A stretch of DNA of 63,059 nucleotides from assembly GCA_947631255.1 (NCBI GenBank), contig CANRKT010000013.1, forward strand, positions 1 through 63,059, read 5' to 3'. Made by a program: the position numbers and the translations under genes. The stretch comes from an uncultured Enterobacteriaceae bacterium. GTDB lineage: Bacteria; Pseudomonadota; Gammaproteobacteria; Enterobacterales; Enterobacteriaceae. A model generated the notes under the pieces. That model was not told where the DNA came from. It searched no databases and saw nothing but the letters and a program-made list of their open reading frames with translations. Below are positions 47,881 through 57,868 of the stretch, one piece after another; the stretch's first letter is position 1; each line of letters opens with the position of its first letter.

Positions 47881-48828
47881 ATGCAAAACCGCCTTACAAT
47901 TAAAGATATTGCTCGTCTGAGTGGTGTGGGTAAGTCGACCGTCTCTCGTGTCCTCAATAATGAAAACGGTGTCAGTACTGATACCCGTAAGCGTATTGAG
48001 ACCATTATGCAGCAGCATAACTTTTTGCCTTCTCGCTCGGCACGCGCCATGCGTGGTCAGAGTGATAAAGTGGTCGCTATCATTGTTACCCGTCTTGATT
48101 CACTGTCTGAGAATCTGGCAGTACAGACCATGCTGCCCCATTTCTACGCCCAGGGTTATGACCCGATTATGATGGAAAGTCAGTTTTCGGCAGATAAAGT
48201 GGCGGAGCATTTAGGTATCTTACAGCGACGTCATATTGATGGCGTGATTCTGTTTGGTTTTACGGGTATCACTGAAAAGATGTTAGAGCCATGGCGTTCA
48301 TCGCTGGTCTTAATGGCACGCGATGCCCCTGGTTTTGCCTCCGTCTGTTATGACGACGAAGGTGCAATCCGTCTATTAATGTCTGCATTATATGAACGTG
48401 GTCACCGCCATATTAGTTTTCTCGGCGTGCCACATACCGATGTGACAACCGGCTACCGCCGTCACCAGGCCTATCTCGATTTTTGCCAGCAATATCAGCT
48501 AGAGCCTCATGCTACCCTGCCCGGTCTTGCAATGAAGCAAGGCTATGAACATGCACCTGAAGTGCTCAATACTGAAACTTCAGCTTTGCTCTGTGCGACC
48601 GATACCCTGGCCTTAGGAGCCAGTAAATATTTGCAGCAGCACAGTCGGGATAATATTCAGCTCGCCAGTGTCGGCAATACACCCCTGATGTCGTTTCTTC
48701 ATCCTGAGATTATTACCGTTGATCCTGGCTACGGTGAAGCCGGGAGTCGGGCTGCATTACAGCTGATAGCTCAAGTCTCTCAACAGCAAATATTGCAGCA
48801 AATAGTTATTCCCAGCCGACTCCAATAA
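47881..48828 (+). CDS. treR: Trehalose operon repressor TreR
   Basis: A 315-residue LacI-family repressor, the E. coli length. The N-terminal helix-turn-helix is LTIKDIARLSGVGKSTVSRV (residues 4-23); the ligand domain has RLDSLSENLAVQTMLP near 70 and ends in QQIVIPSRLQ. It binds trehalose-6-phosphate as inducer and represses treBC. ATG 47881 is the family start; the frame from 47857 adds eight residues. It lies 116 bases upstream of treB. Confidence 0.96.
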   Translation: MQNRLTIKDIARLSGVGKSTVSRVLNNENGVSTDTRKRIETIMQQHNFLPSRSARAMRGQSDKVVAIIVTRLDSLSENLAVQTMLPHFYAQGYDPIMMESQFSADKVAEHLGILQRRHIDGVILFGFTGITEKMLEPWRSSLVLMARDAPGFASVCYDDEGAIRLLMSALYERGHRHISFLGVPHTDVTTGYRRHQAYLDFCQQYQLEPHATLPGLAMKQGYEHAPEVLNTETSALLCATDTLALGASKYLQQHSRDNIQLASVGNTPLMSFLHPEIITVDPGYGEAGSRAALQLIAQVSQQQILQQIVIPSRLQ

Positions 48829-48867
48829 GCGATAAAGATCTTTTTAATGTGATCTTCGCCGAAAACC

Positions 48868-48879
48868 GGGAACGTTCCC
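48868..48879 (+). promoter_or_regulatory. Probable TreR operator upstream of treB
   Basis: GGGAACGTTCCC is a perfect 12-base palindrome with the central CG expected for LacI-family operators, 65 bases before the treB ATG. A TGTGATC half-site at 48848-48854 could be part of a CRP site. Confidence 0.6.
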
Positions 48880-48944
48880 TTTTCTAAATACAGCATCACC
48901 CGCTAAGATTAATGTATATTTCTTACCCACCCAGAGATGACGAT

Positions 48945-50363
48945 ATGAGCAAAGTTAAACAGCAGGATATCGATGCACTGATCGAGTTAGTCGGTGGTCG
49001 CGACAATATCGCCTCAGTAACACACTGCATTACCCGACTGCGTTTTGTTCTCAACCACCCAGAAAATGCCCGCCCGAAGGAAATTGAAGACTTATCAATG
49101 GTGAAAGGCTGCTTTACCAATGCCGGCCAGTTTCAGGTCGTTATTGGTACTGACGTCGATGACTATTATAAGGCATTGCTGGCGACCACTGGTCATAGCT
49201 CTGAGGATAAAGAGCAAGTAAAAGTCGCCGCTCGCCAGAATATGAAATGGTACGAACAGATGATCTCACACTTCGCTGAGATCTTCTTCCCACTGCTGCC
49301 AGCACTGATCAGTGGTGGTTTGATCCTCGGCTTCCGTAATGTCATCGGTGATTTACCGATGAGTAACGGTGAAACCCTGGTACAGATGTACCCCTCTCTG
49401 GAAGGACTGAACAGCTTCTTGTGGTTGATCGGCGAGGCTATTTTCTTCTACCTGCCAGTAGGTATCTGTTGGTCCACAGTGCGTAAATTGGGTGGGACGC
49501 CGATTCTGGGAATTGTGCTGGGTATCACCTTAGTCTCTCCGCAATTGATGAACGCCTATGAGCTTGGCAGCAAAATTCCTGAAGTCTGGAACTTTGGTCT
49601 GTTCGCAATAGAGAAAGTAGGCTACCAGGCACAAGTTATTCCAGCATTACTGGCGGGTATCGCTTTAGCCTGGATAGAGAGATCCTTTAAACGTATCGTA
49701 CCGGATTACTTATATCTGGTTATCGTTCCGGTGTGTTCCCTGATTATTACCGTCTTCCTGGCTCACGCGCTTATCGGCCCATTCGGTCGTATGATTGGTG
49801 ACGGCGTTGCCTTCCTGGTACGTAGCCTGATGACCGGTAGTTTTGCCCCGGTCGGTGCCGCACTGTTTGGCTTCCTCTATGCTCCGCTGGTTATTACTGG
49901 TGTCCACCAGACCACTCTGGCCGTCGATTTGCAGATGGTGCAAAGTATGGGCGGCACTCCGGTCTGGCCATTAATCGCCTTATCTAACATTGCTCAGGCC
50001 TCCGCAGTCGTCGGTATCATTATCTGTAGCCGTAAAAAGAATGAGCGTGAGATTTCTGTTCCGGCGGCCATTTCAGCCTATCTCGGTGTAACCGAACCGG
50101 CAATGTACGGTATTAACCTGAAATACCGCTTCCCGATGTTATGCGCGATGGTGGGTTCCGGTATTGCTGGATTACTCTGTGGTTTAAATGGCGTACTGGC
50201 TAATGGCATCGGTGTCGGCGGTCTGCCTGGTATTCTGTCTATCCAGCCGCGTTTCTGGGCTATTTATGCTGTCGCGATTGTTATTGCGGTAGTGATACCT
50301 ATCATCCTGACCAGTTTCGTTTATAAACGCAAAGCTCGCTTAGGTACCCTCGATATCGCTTAA
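48945..50363 (+). CDS. treB: Trehalose-specific PTS enzyme IIBC
   Basis: A 472-residue membrane protein that imports trehalose as trehalose-6-phosphate. The IIB domain (first 85 residues) has the phosphocysteine in SVTHCITRLRF near residue 26; the IIC part has about ten hydrophobic segments and GVTEPAMYGINLKYRFP near 380. No IIA domain is present; in E. coli the glucose IIA serves. ATG 48945 (MSKVKQQDIDALIEL) is preferred over the frame from 48912. Confidence 0.96.
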   Translation: MSKVKQQDIDALIELVGGRDNIASVTHCITRLRFVLNHPENARPKEIEDLSMVKGCFTNAGQFQVVIGTDVDDYYKALLATTGHSSEDKEQVKVAARQNMKWYEQMISHFAEIFFPLLPALISGGLILGFRNVIGDLPMSNGETLVQMYPSLEGLNSFLWLIGEAIFFYLPVGICWSTVRKLGGTPILGIVLGITLVSPQLMNAYELGSKIPEVWNFGLFAIEKVGYQAQVIPALLAGIALAWIERSFKRIVPDYLYLVIVPVCSLIITVFLAHALIGPFGRMIGDGVAFLVRSLMTGSFAPVGAALFGFLYAPLVITGVHQTTLAVDLQMVQSMGGTPVWPLIALSNIAQASAVVGIIICSRKKNEREISVPAAISAYLGVTEPAMYGINLKYRFPMLCAMVGSGIAGLLCGLNGVLANGIGVGGLPGILSIQPRFWAIYAVAIVIAVVIPIILTSFVYKRKARLGTLDIA

Positions 50364-50374
50364 TTCATTTCTTC

Positions 50375-50395
50375 GGAGGCAGGGTTCCTGCCTCC
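50375..50395 (+). other. Hairpin between treB and treC
   Basis: GGAGGCAGG / CCTGCCTCC, 9-base stem and 3-base loop, with no T-run, just upstream of treC. It could stabilise the treB mRNA or modulate treC expression. Confidence 0.55.
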
Positions 50396-50415
50396 ATCTA
50401 TCTGCAGGAATCCGT

Positions 50416-52074
50416 ATGAACAACACTTCACCTTGGTGGCAACAAGGCGTCATCTACCAGATTTATCCCAAGAGTTTTCAGGACACGACAGGTCGGGGTA
50501 CCGGTGACCTTCAGGGCGTCATTAAGCGTCTTGATTACCTGCAAAAATTAGGTGTTGATGCTATCTGGCTGACCCCATTCTATCTGTCACCCCAGATAGA
50601 TAATGGCTATGACGTTGCAGATTACTGCTCAGTCGATCCCGCTTACGGCACTATGGATGACTTCGATCAACTGGTAGCAGAAGCACATCAGCGTGGGATC
50701 CGTCTGGTTCTGGATATGGTGCTTAACCATACTTCAACTGAACATAACTGGTTCAAATCCTCCCTGGATATCAATAGCCCTTATCGTCAGTTCTATATCT
50801 GGCGCGAGGGTACGCCGGATGCACTGCCCAATAACTGGCGCTCTAAGTTTGGCGGTAATGCCTGGAACTGGCATGCCGAAAGTGGCCAGTACTATTTGCA
50901 TCTCTTCGCCCCTGAACAGGCTGACCTTAACTGGGAAAATGAGCAGGTTCGTCAGGCACTGAAGCAGGTCTGTGAATTCTGGGCCGATCGGGGGGTTGAT
51001 GGTCTGCGTCTGGATGTCATCAACTTAGCGTCAAAAGATACCCGGTTCCCGAATGATACGGATGGCGGAGATGGCCGTCGCTTTTATACCGACGGCCCCC
51101 GTATTCACGAGTTTTTACAGGAATTCAGTCGCGATGTTTTTACGCCACGCGGCTTAATGACGGTCGGCGAAATGTCCTCCACGACGCTAGAAAACTGCCA
51201 GCAGTATAGTGCCTTGAATGGTCAAGAACTGTCGATGACCTTTAATTTCCACCATCTGAAAGTCGATTATCCCGGTGGCGAGAAATGGACGCTGGCTAAA
51301 CCAGACTATGTGGCACTGAAAACCTTGTTCAGTTACTGGCAACAGGGGATGCATAACGTCGCCTGGAACGCCTTGTTCTGGTGTAACCACGATCAGCCAC
51401 GTATCGTTTCTCGCTTCGGGGATGAGGGTGAGTTACGTGTGACTTCAGCGAAAATGCTGGCGATGGTATTACACGGTATGCAGGGAACGCCTTATATCTA
51501 CCAGGGCGAAGAGCTGGGGATGACGAACCCTCATTTTAGCCGTATCGAAGAGTACCGCGATGTCGAAAGCCTGAATATTTTTGCTGAACGCCGGGCCAAA
51601 GGAGATCCGGCTGAAGAGTTGCTGGCGATCCTTGCCAGTAAATCACGGGATAATAGCCGTACCCCTATGCAATGGGATAGCAGTATTCATGCCGGATTCA
51701 CCTCCGGAACGCCATGGATTAATGTCAGTCATAATTACCCTGAGATTAACGCAGCCGCTGCCCTTGATGACCCTGACTCGGTATTTTATACCTATCAGCA
51801 GCTCATTGCCCTGCGTAAAGCACAAGCGATATTTACTCATGGAGATTATCACGACTACCTACCAGAGCATGCTTCACTGTGGTGCTATCGCCGCCAGTGG
51901 AATGGACAAACGCTGGTGGTAGCCGCTAACCTCAGTTCACAGCAACAATCCTGGGATGATGCAAGCTTCTCTGGCCACTGGGAAGTGTTAATGAGTAACT
52001 ATCCGGATGCACCGGTTCAGCCCGCTCAACTCAGCTTACGTCCATTTGAAGCCATCTACTGGTTACAGAAATAA
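50416..52074 (+). CDS. treC: Trehalose-6-phosphate hydrolase
   Basis: A 552-residue GH13 enzyme that splits trehalose-6-phosphate into glucose and glucose-6-phosphate. GH13 regions: DMVLNHTS near residue 97, GLRLDVINL with the nucleophile Asp near 200, GEMSS near 255 with the acid Glu, and WCNHDQPR near 320 with the third acid. The start MNNTSPWWQQGVIYQIYPKS is the family form. It is the second gene of the treBC operon and ends at a terminator. Confidence 0.97.
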   Translation: MNNTSPWWQQGVIYQIYPKSFQDTTGRGTGDLQGVIKRLDYLQKLGVDAIWLTPFYLSPQIDNGYDVADYCSVDPAYGTMDDFDQLVAEAHQRGIRLVLDMVLNHTSTEHNWFKSSLDINSPYRQFYIWREGTPDALPNNWRSKFGGNAWNWHAESGQYYLHLFAPEQADLNWENEQVRQALKQVCEFWADRGVDGLRLDVINLASKDTRFPNDTDGGDGRRFYTDGPRIHEFLQEFSRDVFTPRGLMTVGEMSSTTLENCQQYSALNGQELSMTFNFHHLKVDYPGGEKWTLAKPDYVALKTLFSYWQQGMHNVAWNALFWCNHDQPRIVSRFGDEGELRVTSAKMLAMVLHGMQGTPYIYQGEELGMTNPHFSRIEEYRDVESLNIFAERRAKGDPAEELLAILASKSRDNSRTPMQWDSSIHAGFTSGTPWINVSHNYPEINAAAALDDPDSVFYTYQQLIALRKAQAIFTHGDYHDYLPEHASLWCYRRQWNGQTLVVAANLSSQQQSWDDASFSGHWEVLMSNYPDAPVQPAQLSLRPFEAIYWLQK

Positions 52075-52087
52075 CGCATAGAGACCG

Positions 52088-52111
52088 ATCCCCTTGGATA
52101 ACCAAGGGGAT
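52088..52111 (+). terminator. Terminator after treC
   Basis: ATCCCCTTGG ATAA CCAAGGGGAT, 10-base perfect stem, 13 bases after the treC stop. Confidence 0.75.
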
Positions 52112-52296
52112 AGCGCTCAACGCCGCGAGTTCGTAGCGCGCTGTCGATGGCGGCGCGAAATGGGAATACTCTACCTGGCGGAAAACATTTCCCTACCAGA
52201 GTACGGGGGCTGGTCGATTATTTAAGCGAACAATATCCCCGTGCTGATATTTTTTTAGACTACACCGCCCATCCCCTGTGCCCTCACAAATTTACT

Positions 52297-52310
52297 TTGT
52301 CCTAAATCAA
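52297..52310 (+). promoter_or_regulatory. FNR site upstream of nrdDG
   Basis: TTGTCCTAAATCAA matches the FNR consensus TTGAT-N4-ATCAA at 8 of 10 fixed positions. FNR activates nrdDG without oxygen in E. coli. Confidence 0.6.
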
Positions 52311-52336
52311 TAAAGCAGCAAACATGCTTGATGAAA

Positions 52337-52352
52337 ACACTACATATAGCGA
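52337..52352 (+). promoter_or_regulatory. NrdR box 1 upstream of nrdDG
   Basis: ACACTACATATAGCGA matches the NrdR consensus acaCwAtATaTwgtgt at 13 of 16 positions. It starts exactly 31 bases before the second box, three helical turns, the typical pairing. Confidence 0.65.
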
Positions 52353-52367
52353 CTAACATGCGATCAA

Positions 52368-52383
52368 AACCTATATATGGTTT
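52368..52383 (+). promoter_or_regulatory. NrdR box 2 upstream of nrdDG
   Basis: AACCTATATATGGTTT matches the NrdR consensus at 12 of 16 positions, including the whole TATATA core. Confidence 0.6.
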
Positions 52384-52520
52384 ACACACAAAAAATGAAG
52401 ACCCTATTTCTAACAAGGAAATATCAATTCCTTGCCACCAAAACAAACATATGGCCCGCTGTTTTTCACTGATAACAGGCTGGGTATACCGATAATTTTT
52501 TACCGTGACCAGGAGTAATC

Positions 52521-54656
52521 ATGACACCGCATGTAATGAAAAGAGACGGCTGTAAGGTGCCTTTCAGCCCTGAGCGAATCAGGGATGCCATCTTACGTGC
52601 CGCACTTGCAGCGGGAGTTGATGATCCAGAATACTGTGCCACCGTTGCCGATACAGTAAGCCAGCAAATGGCCGACAGTCAGCAAGTCGATATCAGTAAG
52701 ATCCAAACGGCTGTCGAAAATCAGCTGATGTCAGGTCCTTATAAGCAACTGGCTCGCGCCTATATTGAGTATCGTCATGATCGGGATGTTGAACGAGAAA
52801 AACGTGGACGCCTGAATCAAGAGATCCGCGGACTGGTTGAACAGACCAATGCTAGCTTGCTGAATGAAAATGCAAACAAAGACAGTAAAGTGATCCCTAC
52901 TCAGCGTGACCTGCTTGCCGGAATTGTGTCACGCCACTATGCCAGACAATATATCCTGCCTCGTGATGTGGTCCAGGCGCATGAGCGCGGGGATATTCAC
53001 TATCATGATCTCGATTATTCGCCTTTCTTCCCGATGTTTAACTGCATGCTGATTGACCTTAACGGTATGCTGACGCATGGGTTTAAGATGGGTAATGCGG
53101 AAATTGAACCCCCGAGGTCAATTTCTACTGCCACTGCCGTCACCGCACAAATCATCGCCCAGGTCGCAAGCCATATTTATGGCGGCACCACTATCAACCG
53201 TATTGATGAAGTGCTGGCGCCGTTCGTCACTAAAAGTTTTAACAAACATCGTCAGATAGCCGAAGAGTGGCAGATCCCTGACGCCGATGCCTATGCACAT
53301 ACCCGTACAGAAAAAGAGTGTTATGACGCTTTTCAGTCGCTGGAATATGAAGTCAACACCCTGCATACAGCCAATGGCCAGACCCCCTTTGTGACCTTTG
53401 GTTTTGGGTTAGGTACCCGTTGGCAGTCACGTCTGATCCAGCAGTCTATTTTGCAAAATCGTATTGCTGGCCTTGGCAAAAATCATAAAACAGCCGTGTT
53501 CCCAAAACTGGTGTTTGCTATCCGCGATGGTGTGAACCATAAAGCGGGTGATGTGAATTACGATATTAAACAGCTGGCGCTGGAATGTGCTTCCAGGCGT
53601 ATGTATCCGGATATTCTCAATTACGAACAGGTTGTTAAAGTGACCGGTTCCTTTAAAACGCCAATGGGATGCCGCAGTTTCCTTGGTGTTTATGAACAAG
53701 AGGGTGAACAGGTACATGAAGGACGTAATAATATCGGTGTTATCAGCCTGAACCTGCCCCGCATTGCGCTGGAAGCCCAGGGTGATGAAGCACGCTTCTG
53801 GACATTACTGGATGAACGCCTGGTGCTGGCTCGTAAAGCATTGATGACCCGTATTGCTCGCCTGGAAGGGGTTAAAGCCCGTGTCGCACCCATTCTGTAT
53901 ATGGAAGGCGCCTGTGGTGTACGCCTGAAAGCTGACGATAACGTGGCGGAAATATTCAAAAATGGCCGGGCATCCATCTCGCTGGGCTATATCGGCCTGC
54001 ATGAAACGATTAATGCCTTATTCGGTAATCAGCATGTCTATGACAGTCAGACACTACGTGAAAAAGCGATCGCCATTGTTAGCCGTCTGCGCGATGCTAC
54101 CGAGCAGTGGAAGCAAGAAACCGGCTACGGTTTTAGTCTGTACAGTACCCCGAGCGAAAACCTCTGTGACCGCTTCTGCCGCCTTGATACCGCAGAATTT
54201 GGTATTGTTACAGGCGTGACAGATAAAGGTTACTACACCAATAGCTTCCATCTCGATGTCGAAAAAAAGGTCAATCCTTACGACAAAATTGACTTTGAAG
54301 CACCCTACCCAGCCCTGGCGAATGGTGGCTTTATTTGTTACGGCGAGTACCCCAATCTTCAGCATAATTTACAGGCTCTGGAAGATGTCTGGGACTACAG
54401 TTACCACCATGTCCCCTACTACGGCACTAATACGCCGATTGATGAGTGCTATGAATGTGGTTTTACTGGTGAGTTTACCTGTACCAGTAAAGGATTCACT
54501 TGCCCGAAATGTGGTAATCATGATTCAGCCCGGGTCTCGGTCACCCGCCGTGTTTGCGGCTATCTTGGCAGCCCGGATGCACGTCCTTTTAATGCCGGGA
54601 AGCAGGAAGAAGTCAAACGTCGTATCAAACATCTGAATAATGGACAACTGGGCTAA
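52521..54656 (+). CDS. nrdD: Anaerobic ribonucleoside-triphosphate reductase
   Basis: A 711-residue class III reductase that makes deoxynucleotides without oxygen. The N-terminal ATP-cone (KRDGCKVPFSPERIRDAILR) regulates it; the C-terminus has the zinc cysteines CYECGFTGEFTC...CPKCG near 645-665 and the glycyl radical site in RRVCGYLG near 680. Length equals E. coli NrdD. nrdG follows after 3 bases. FNR and NrdR sites lie upstream. Confidence 0.98.
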   Translation: MTPHVMKRDGCKVPFSPERIRDAILRAALAAGVDDPEYCATVADTVSQQMADSQQVDISKIQTAVENQLMSGPYKQLARAYIEYRHDRDVEREKRGRLNQEIRGLVEQTNASLLNENANKDSKVIPTQRDLLAGIVSRHYARQYILPRDVVQAHERGDIHYHDLDYSPFFPMFNCMLIDLNGMLTHGFKMGNAEIEPPRSISTATAVTAQIIAQVASHIYGGTTINRIDEVLAPFVTKSFNKHRQIAEEWQIPDADAYAHTRTEKECYDAFQSLEYEVNTLHTANGQTPFVTFGFGLGTRWQSRLIQQSILQNRIAGLGKNHKTAVFPKLVFAIRDGVNHKAGDVNYDIKQLALECASRRMYPDILNYEQVVKVTGSFKTPMGCRSFLGVYEQEGEQVHEGRNNIGVISLNLPRIALEAQGDEARFWTLLDERLVLARKALMTRIARLEGVKARVAPILYMEGACGVRLKADDNVAEIFKNGRASISLGYIGLHETINALFGNQHVYDSQTLREKAIAIVSRLRDATEQWKQETGYGFSLYSTPSENLCDRFCRLDTAEFGIVTGVTDKGYYTNSFHLDVEKKVNPYDKIDFEAPYPALANGGFICYGEYPNLQHNLQALEDVWDYSYHHVPYYGTNTPIDECYECGFTGEFTCTSKGFTCPKCGNHDSARVSVTRRVCGYLGSPDARPFNAGKQEEVKRRIKHLNNGQLG

Positions 54657-54659
54657 GGG

Positions 54660-55124
54660 ATGAATATCCACCAGTACTATCCTGTTGATGTGGTTAACGG
54701 ACCCGGTACGCGTTGCACACTATTCGTTTCCGGATGTGTGCACGCCTGTCCCGGGTGCTATAACAAAAGCACCTGGCGGGTTAATTCCGGTCAGTTATTT
54801 ACCCAGGAAATGGAAGACCGGGTGATTGCAGACTTAAATGATCCCCGTATTCGACGTCAGGGGCTGTCACTGTCAGGCGGCGATCCACTGCATCCAGAGA
54901 ATGTGACCGATATTCTTAAGCTGGTTAAGCGGATACGGGCAGAATGTCCGGGCAAAGATATCTGGCTGTGGACCGGTTATCGACTTGATGAATTAACCGC
55001 CGCACAGCATGAAGTGGTGGCACTGATTAATGTCCTGATTGACGGTAAATTTATTCAGGCAGAGCACGACCCGATGCTTATCTGGCGTGGTAGCAGTAAT
55101 CAAGTGATCCATTACTTGCGCTGA
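54660..55124 (+). CDS. nrdG: Anaerobic ribonucleotide reductase activating protein
   Basis: A 154-residue radical-SAM enzyme that installs the glycyl radical on NrdD. The Fe-S cluster motif is CVHACPGC near residues 26-33 (C-x3-C-x2-C) and the SAM-binding LSGGDPLHPEN near 66. Spacing of 3 bases shows coupling to nrdD. Confidence 0.97.
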   Translation: MNIHQYYPVDVVNGPGTRCTLFVSGCVHACPGCYNKSTWRVNSGQLFTQEMEDRVIADLNDPRIRRQGLSLSGGDPLHPENVTDILKLVKRIRAECPGKDIWLWTGYRLDELTAAQHEVVALINVLIDGKFIQAEHDPMLIWRGSSNQVIHYLR

Positions 55125-55333
55125 CATACGATGCAGTAATACTAATATGCCCTGCGTCCCACCGGTTGTAGTGCATATGATTGCTCTCCTCTCATCGTCG
55201 TCATATTCCCTGACCGTCATTATCGAATAGCACCTCACATTTTATCTTTGCAGTCTGACGTTGTCTGTCAGGCTTAAACCTGCATAATCACTGGATAATT
55301 TTATATTTCCACTGCTCAGGAGGAGAAGCAGAG

Positions 55334-56365
55334 ATGGCGAAATCAATCACTACTCGTCATGCCATGAAGGCTGTGATTATGCTGGGAATGTTAGTCATCA
55401 TTTTAGTGGGTATCAAAGCGGCTGCTGAAATCATCGTTCCGTTTATTCTGGCGCTGTTTATTGCCGTTATTCTTAATCCCCTGATCCGTCGTATTGAACG
55501 TCTGCGAATTCCGAGAGTGATAGCGATCATTCTGGTTATCACTATCATTATTTGTACTGTGGTGTTGTTACTGGCTTCACTGGGAACCTCACTGAATGAA
55601 CTGGCACGCACCCTGCCACAATACCGCTCTTCACTGGTGGTGCCGCTCCAGACTCTGGAACCCTGGTTACAGCGCGCCGGGATCACTGTCTCGATTGATG
55701 AGCTGATGAAATATGTTGATCCCAACGCATTAATGACCTTCGTGACCAGTATGCTCACTCAGCTCTCTAATGCGATGACGTCTATCTTTCTGCTTCTACT
55801 GACTGTGGTGTTTATGCTGATTGAAGTTCCCCAGCTACCCCGCAAATTACGGCAGTTAATGTCACGTCCTGAAGAAGGCATGAGCGCCATTCAGCGCGCC
55901 CTGGATAGTGTCAGCCACTATCTGGTTCTGAAGACTGCAATTAGCCTCGTCACTGGATTAGTGGTCTGGGGCATGCTCGCCGCGCTGGATATTCGCTTCT
56001 CATTTATTTGGGGCTTAATGGCCTTCGCGCTGAACTACATTCCCAATATAGGCTCGATTATTGCCGCTATCCCACCGATTATTCAGGTACTGGTATTTAA
56101 TGGCTTCTATGAAACCTTGCTGGTCATTTTCGGTTACTTACTGATAAACCTGGTGGTGGGTAATATTATCGAACCGCGCATAATGGGACGGGGGCTGGGT
56201 TTGTCTACGCTGGTGGTTTTCTTGTCGTTAATCTTCTGGGGCTGGCTACTCGGCCCGGTAGGTATGCTGCTTTCTGTTCCTTTGACCATCGCCGTCAAAA
56301 TCGCGCTGGAGCAAACAGAGGCCGGTAAAGGTATTGCAATTTTGCTGAGTGATATGAGTCAATAA
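55334..56365 (+). CDS. tqsA: AI-2E family transporter TqsA
   Basis: A 343-residue inner-membrane protein of the AI-2E (UPF0118) family. The N-terminus ([20 protein letters not shown]), [15 protein letters not shown] and the C-terminal [20 protein letters not shown] closely follow E. coli TqsA (YdgG), proposed to export autoinducer-2. About seven or eight membrane segments. AGGAGG precedes the ATG by 9 bases. In E. coli it is at another locus. Confidence 0.9.
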   Translation: MAKSITTRHAMKAVIMLGMLVIILVGIKAAAEIIVPFILALFIAVILNPLIRRIERLRIPRVIAIILVITIIICTVVLLLASLGTSLNELARTLPQYRSSLVVPLQTLEPWLQRAGITVSIDELMKYVDPNALMTFVTSMLTQLSNAMTSIFLLLLTVVFMLIEVPQLPRKLRQLMSRPEEGMSAIQRALDSVSHYLVLKTAISLVTGLVVWGMLAALDIRFSFIWGLMAFALNYIPNIGSIIAAIPPIIQVLVFNGFYETLLVIFGYLLINLVVGNIIEPRIMGRGLGLSTLVVFLSLIFWGWLLGPVGMLLSVPLTIAVKIALEQTEAGKGIAILLSDMSQ

Positions 56366-56413
56366 TCAGACAACTTTGTATTGATAATTATCCGACCTAT
56401 TTGAGGGTAAATA

Positions 56414-56565
56414 GGGCAATGACGCCAATGAGTAGAACATGTATTTTACTATAAAGGCCCCCGATTATCTTTTCATGCCATTCAAGTGAGCGTGAAAAGC
56501 AGATTATCGTACGGGCCAGGCGCTTTATGCGTGTTCGTATTTGGAGTTGTAGGCATACCCGAGCC
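56414..56565 (-). mobile_element. IS1-family remnant (3' end of insB and right inverted repeat)
   Basis: On the minus strand the frame LQIRTRIKRLARTIICFSRS followed by LEWHEKIIGGLYSK matches the C-terminal end of IS1 transposase (RTHIKRLARKTICFSRSVEI in the related InsB form). Beyond its stop, GGCAATGACGCCAATGAGTA (56414-56433) matches the IS1 right end GGTAATGACTCCAACTTATT at most positions. Everything further inside the element is missing, so it is a dead fragment of roughly 150 bases between tqsA and yhbP. Confidence 0.8.
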
Positions 56566-56594
56566 AGATGACACAAAGAGATCACAATGATTGT

Positions 56595-57023
56595 TCATCC
56601 TCCACGGATCCAATGTAATTTCTTACCAAATCCCAGAGTGTTATCGGTCATTTTCAATTCATTCAGCCGAATCACCCACATAGGAGCAGGCATGGCTCTG
56701 GCGACAGGAAAGCGCTTATTGTAACGCGCCCGAGGGCTGGCAGCTTCCTCTTCACTGAGCAGCCGGATCTCACCACGAAATTGTATCCCGCGGATCAAGG
56801 CAACTGTTTTTGGCTGGCCATTGACAGTACCCGCCGTTAAAGCATGCTGACCAATCATTTGTCCATGCCGGGTGGTGGTTTCACTCAGAAAATAGAAGGC
56901 CACTTCGTCCCCATCAAAAATATAAAAGGCATTCGCACACCAGAGTGACTCCGCAGCCCCTGCACAGTAAGTCAGTACATGCTGTTTTTTGAGCCATTTC
57001 CCGATGCTATTGAGTGATTCCAT
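56595..57023 (-). CDS. yhbP: YhbP-family protein (UPF0306, FMN-binding split-barrel fold)
   Basis: A 142-residue protein of the YhbP family, related to pyridoxamine-phosphate oxidase barrels. [20 protein letters not shown] at the start, [20 protein letters not shown] near 28 and [14 protein letters not shown] near 60 are typical. Function unknown. It is divergent from yhbQ by 53 bases, as in E. coli. Confidence 0.9.
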   Translation of the reverse strand: MESLNSIGKWLKKQHVLTYCAGAAESLWCANAFYIFDGDEVAFYFLSETTTRHGQMIGQHALTAGTVNGQPKTVALIRGIQFRGEIRLLSEEEAASPRARYNKRFPVARAMPAPMWVIRLNELKMTDNTLGFGKKLHWIRGG

Positions 57024-57076
57024 GATAAGACCTTACAATAATAGACTGTGCCACTCACCGATTATGTACATAGGCT

Positions 57077-57361
57077 ATGACATCCTGGTATCTTTATTTA
57101 ATTCGTAGTCAAGACAATCGCCTCTATACCGGTATCACAACAGATGTACAGCGTCGCTTTGCAGAACATCAGGCTGGCAAGGGGGCTAAAGCATTGCGTG
57201 GACGGGGAACACTGATACTGGTGTTTAGTCAGTTGATTGGTAGTCGCTCGCAAGCACTACGTATCGAATACCAAATCAAACAACTCAGTAAAACTCAAAA
57301 AGAACGCCTGGTGAGTCAGGAAGCAAACCTTGAAGACCTTATAGTAGGTCTTCAAGGTTAA
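57077..57361 (+). CDS. yhbQ: GIY-YIG nuclease superfamily protein YhbQ
   Basis: A 94-residue single-domain GIY-YIG protein: [20 protein letters not shown] (residues 3-22) holds the Y...TGIT version of the motif, with RRFAEHQAG (the conserved Arg) after it and a Glu in RIEYQIKQL near 62. E. coli YhbQ has been reported to act on DNA. Convergent with yhbS by 3 bases. Confidence 0.93.
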   Translation: MTSWYLYLIRSQDNRLYTGITTDVQRRFAEHQAGKGAKALRGRGTLILVFSQLIGSRSQALRIEYQIKQLSKTQKERLVSQEANLEDLIVGLQG

Positions 57362-57364
57362 AGA

Positions 57365-57868
57365 TTAAAGGTGGTTAAAATGTTCTGCATACTCCACCAG
57401 CCCCTGCACATCCTTTAATGCATTATCTGCCAGGGGATAGATCTGGAATGCGGTTTCTGTCCCCGGCCAGCGGCAGTGTAAGTTATGATGGCTGGCAGGC
57501 TGAAAACCGAAATGCTGATAGATATCGGTATCTCCCAATGTCACCACGGCGCCATAACCAAATTCATTCAGTGAATCCAATCCTTCGTAAACTAACTTTT
57601 TAGCGATGCCTTGGCCATGCAGCGTAGCATCAACAGCAAGCGGGGCTAGCCCAACCCACTGCCGGTCTTCATCCGCTACCGTAACGGGGCTAAAAGCAAC
57701 ATAACCGACCACCTGCCCTTCATCATCCGTGGCGACCAGGCCCAGCGTTAACAGCCCATCTTCCCGCAGTTTTCTGACCAGTTCGGCTTCACTTTCATCA
57801 CCAAAACTACGGCGTAAAAGTGCATCGATACCAGGTGCATCTATGGGGATCTCTACACGAATTAGCAT
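57365..57868 (-). CDS. yhbS: GNAT-family acetyltransferase YhbS
   Basis: A 167-residue GNAT protein. APLAVDATLHGQGIAKKLVY near residue 75-94 contains the acetyl-CoA loop (Q-G-x-G/A). DTDIYQHFGFQPAS near 115 is the usual fold end. Its start overlaps the ubiT stop by a few bases. Substrate unknown. Confidence 0.9.
   Translation of the reverse strand: MLIRVEIPIDAPGIDALLRRSFGDESEAELVRKLREDGLLTLGLVATDDEGQVVGYVAFSPVTVADEDRQWVGLAPLAVDATLHGQGIAKKLVYEGLDSLNEFGYGAVVTLGDTDIYQHFGFQPASHHNLHCRWPGTETAFQIYPLADNALKDVQGLVEYAEHFNHL

Larger units (their letters stand above)
52075..52520. other. Intergenic region treC-nrdD
   Basis: No gene is supported. It holds the treC terminator, a stretch without recognised signal (52112-52290), and then an FNR-like site and paired NrdR boxes in front of nrdD. 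Confidence 0.6.

Noticed and set aside
47831-48050. Minus-strand frame running into the start of treR
   Set aside because: It is antisense to the conserved TreR helix-turn-helix; only the part before treR could be a relic.
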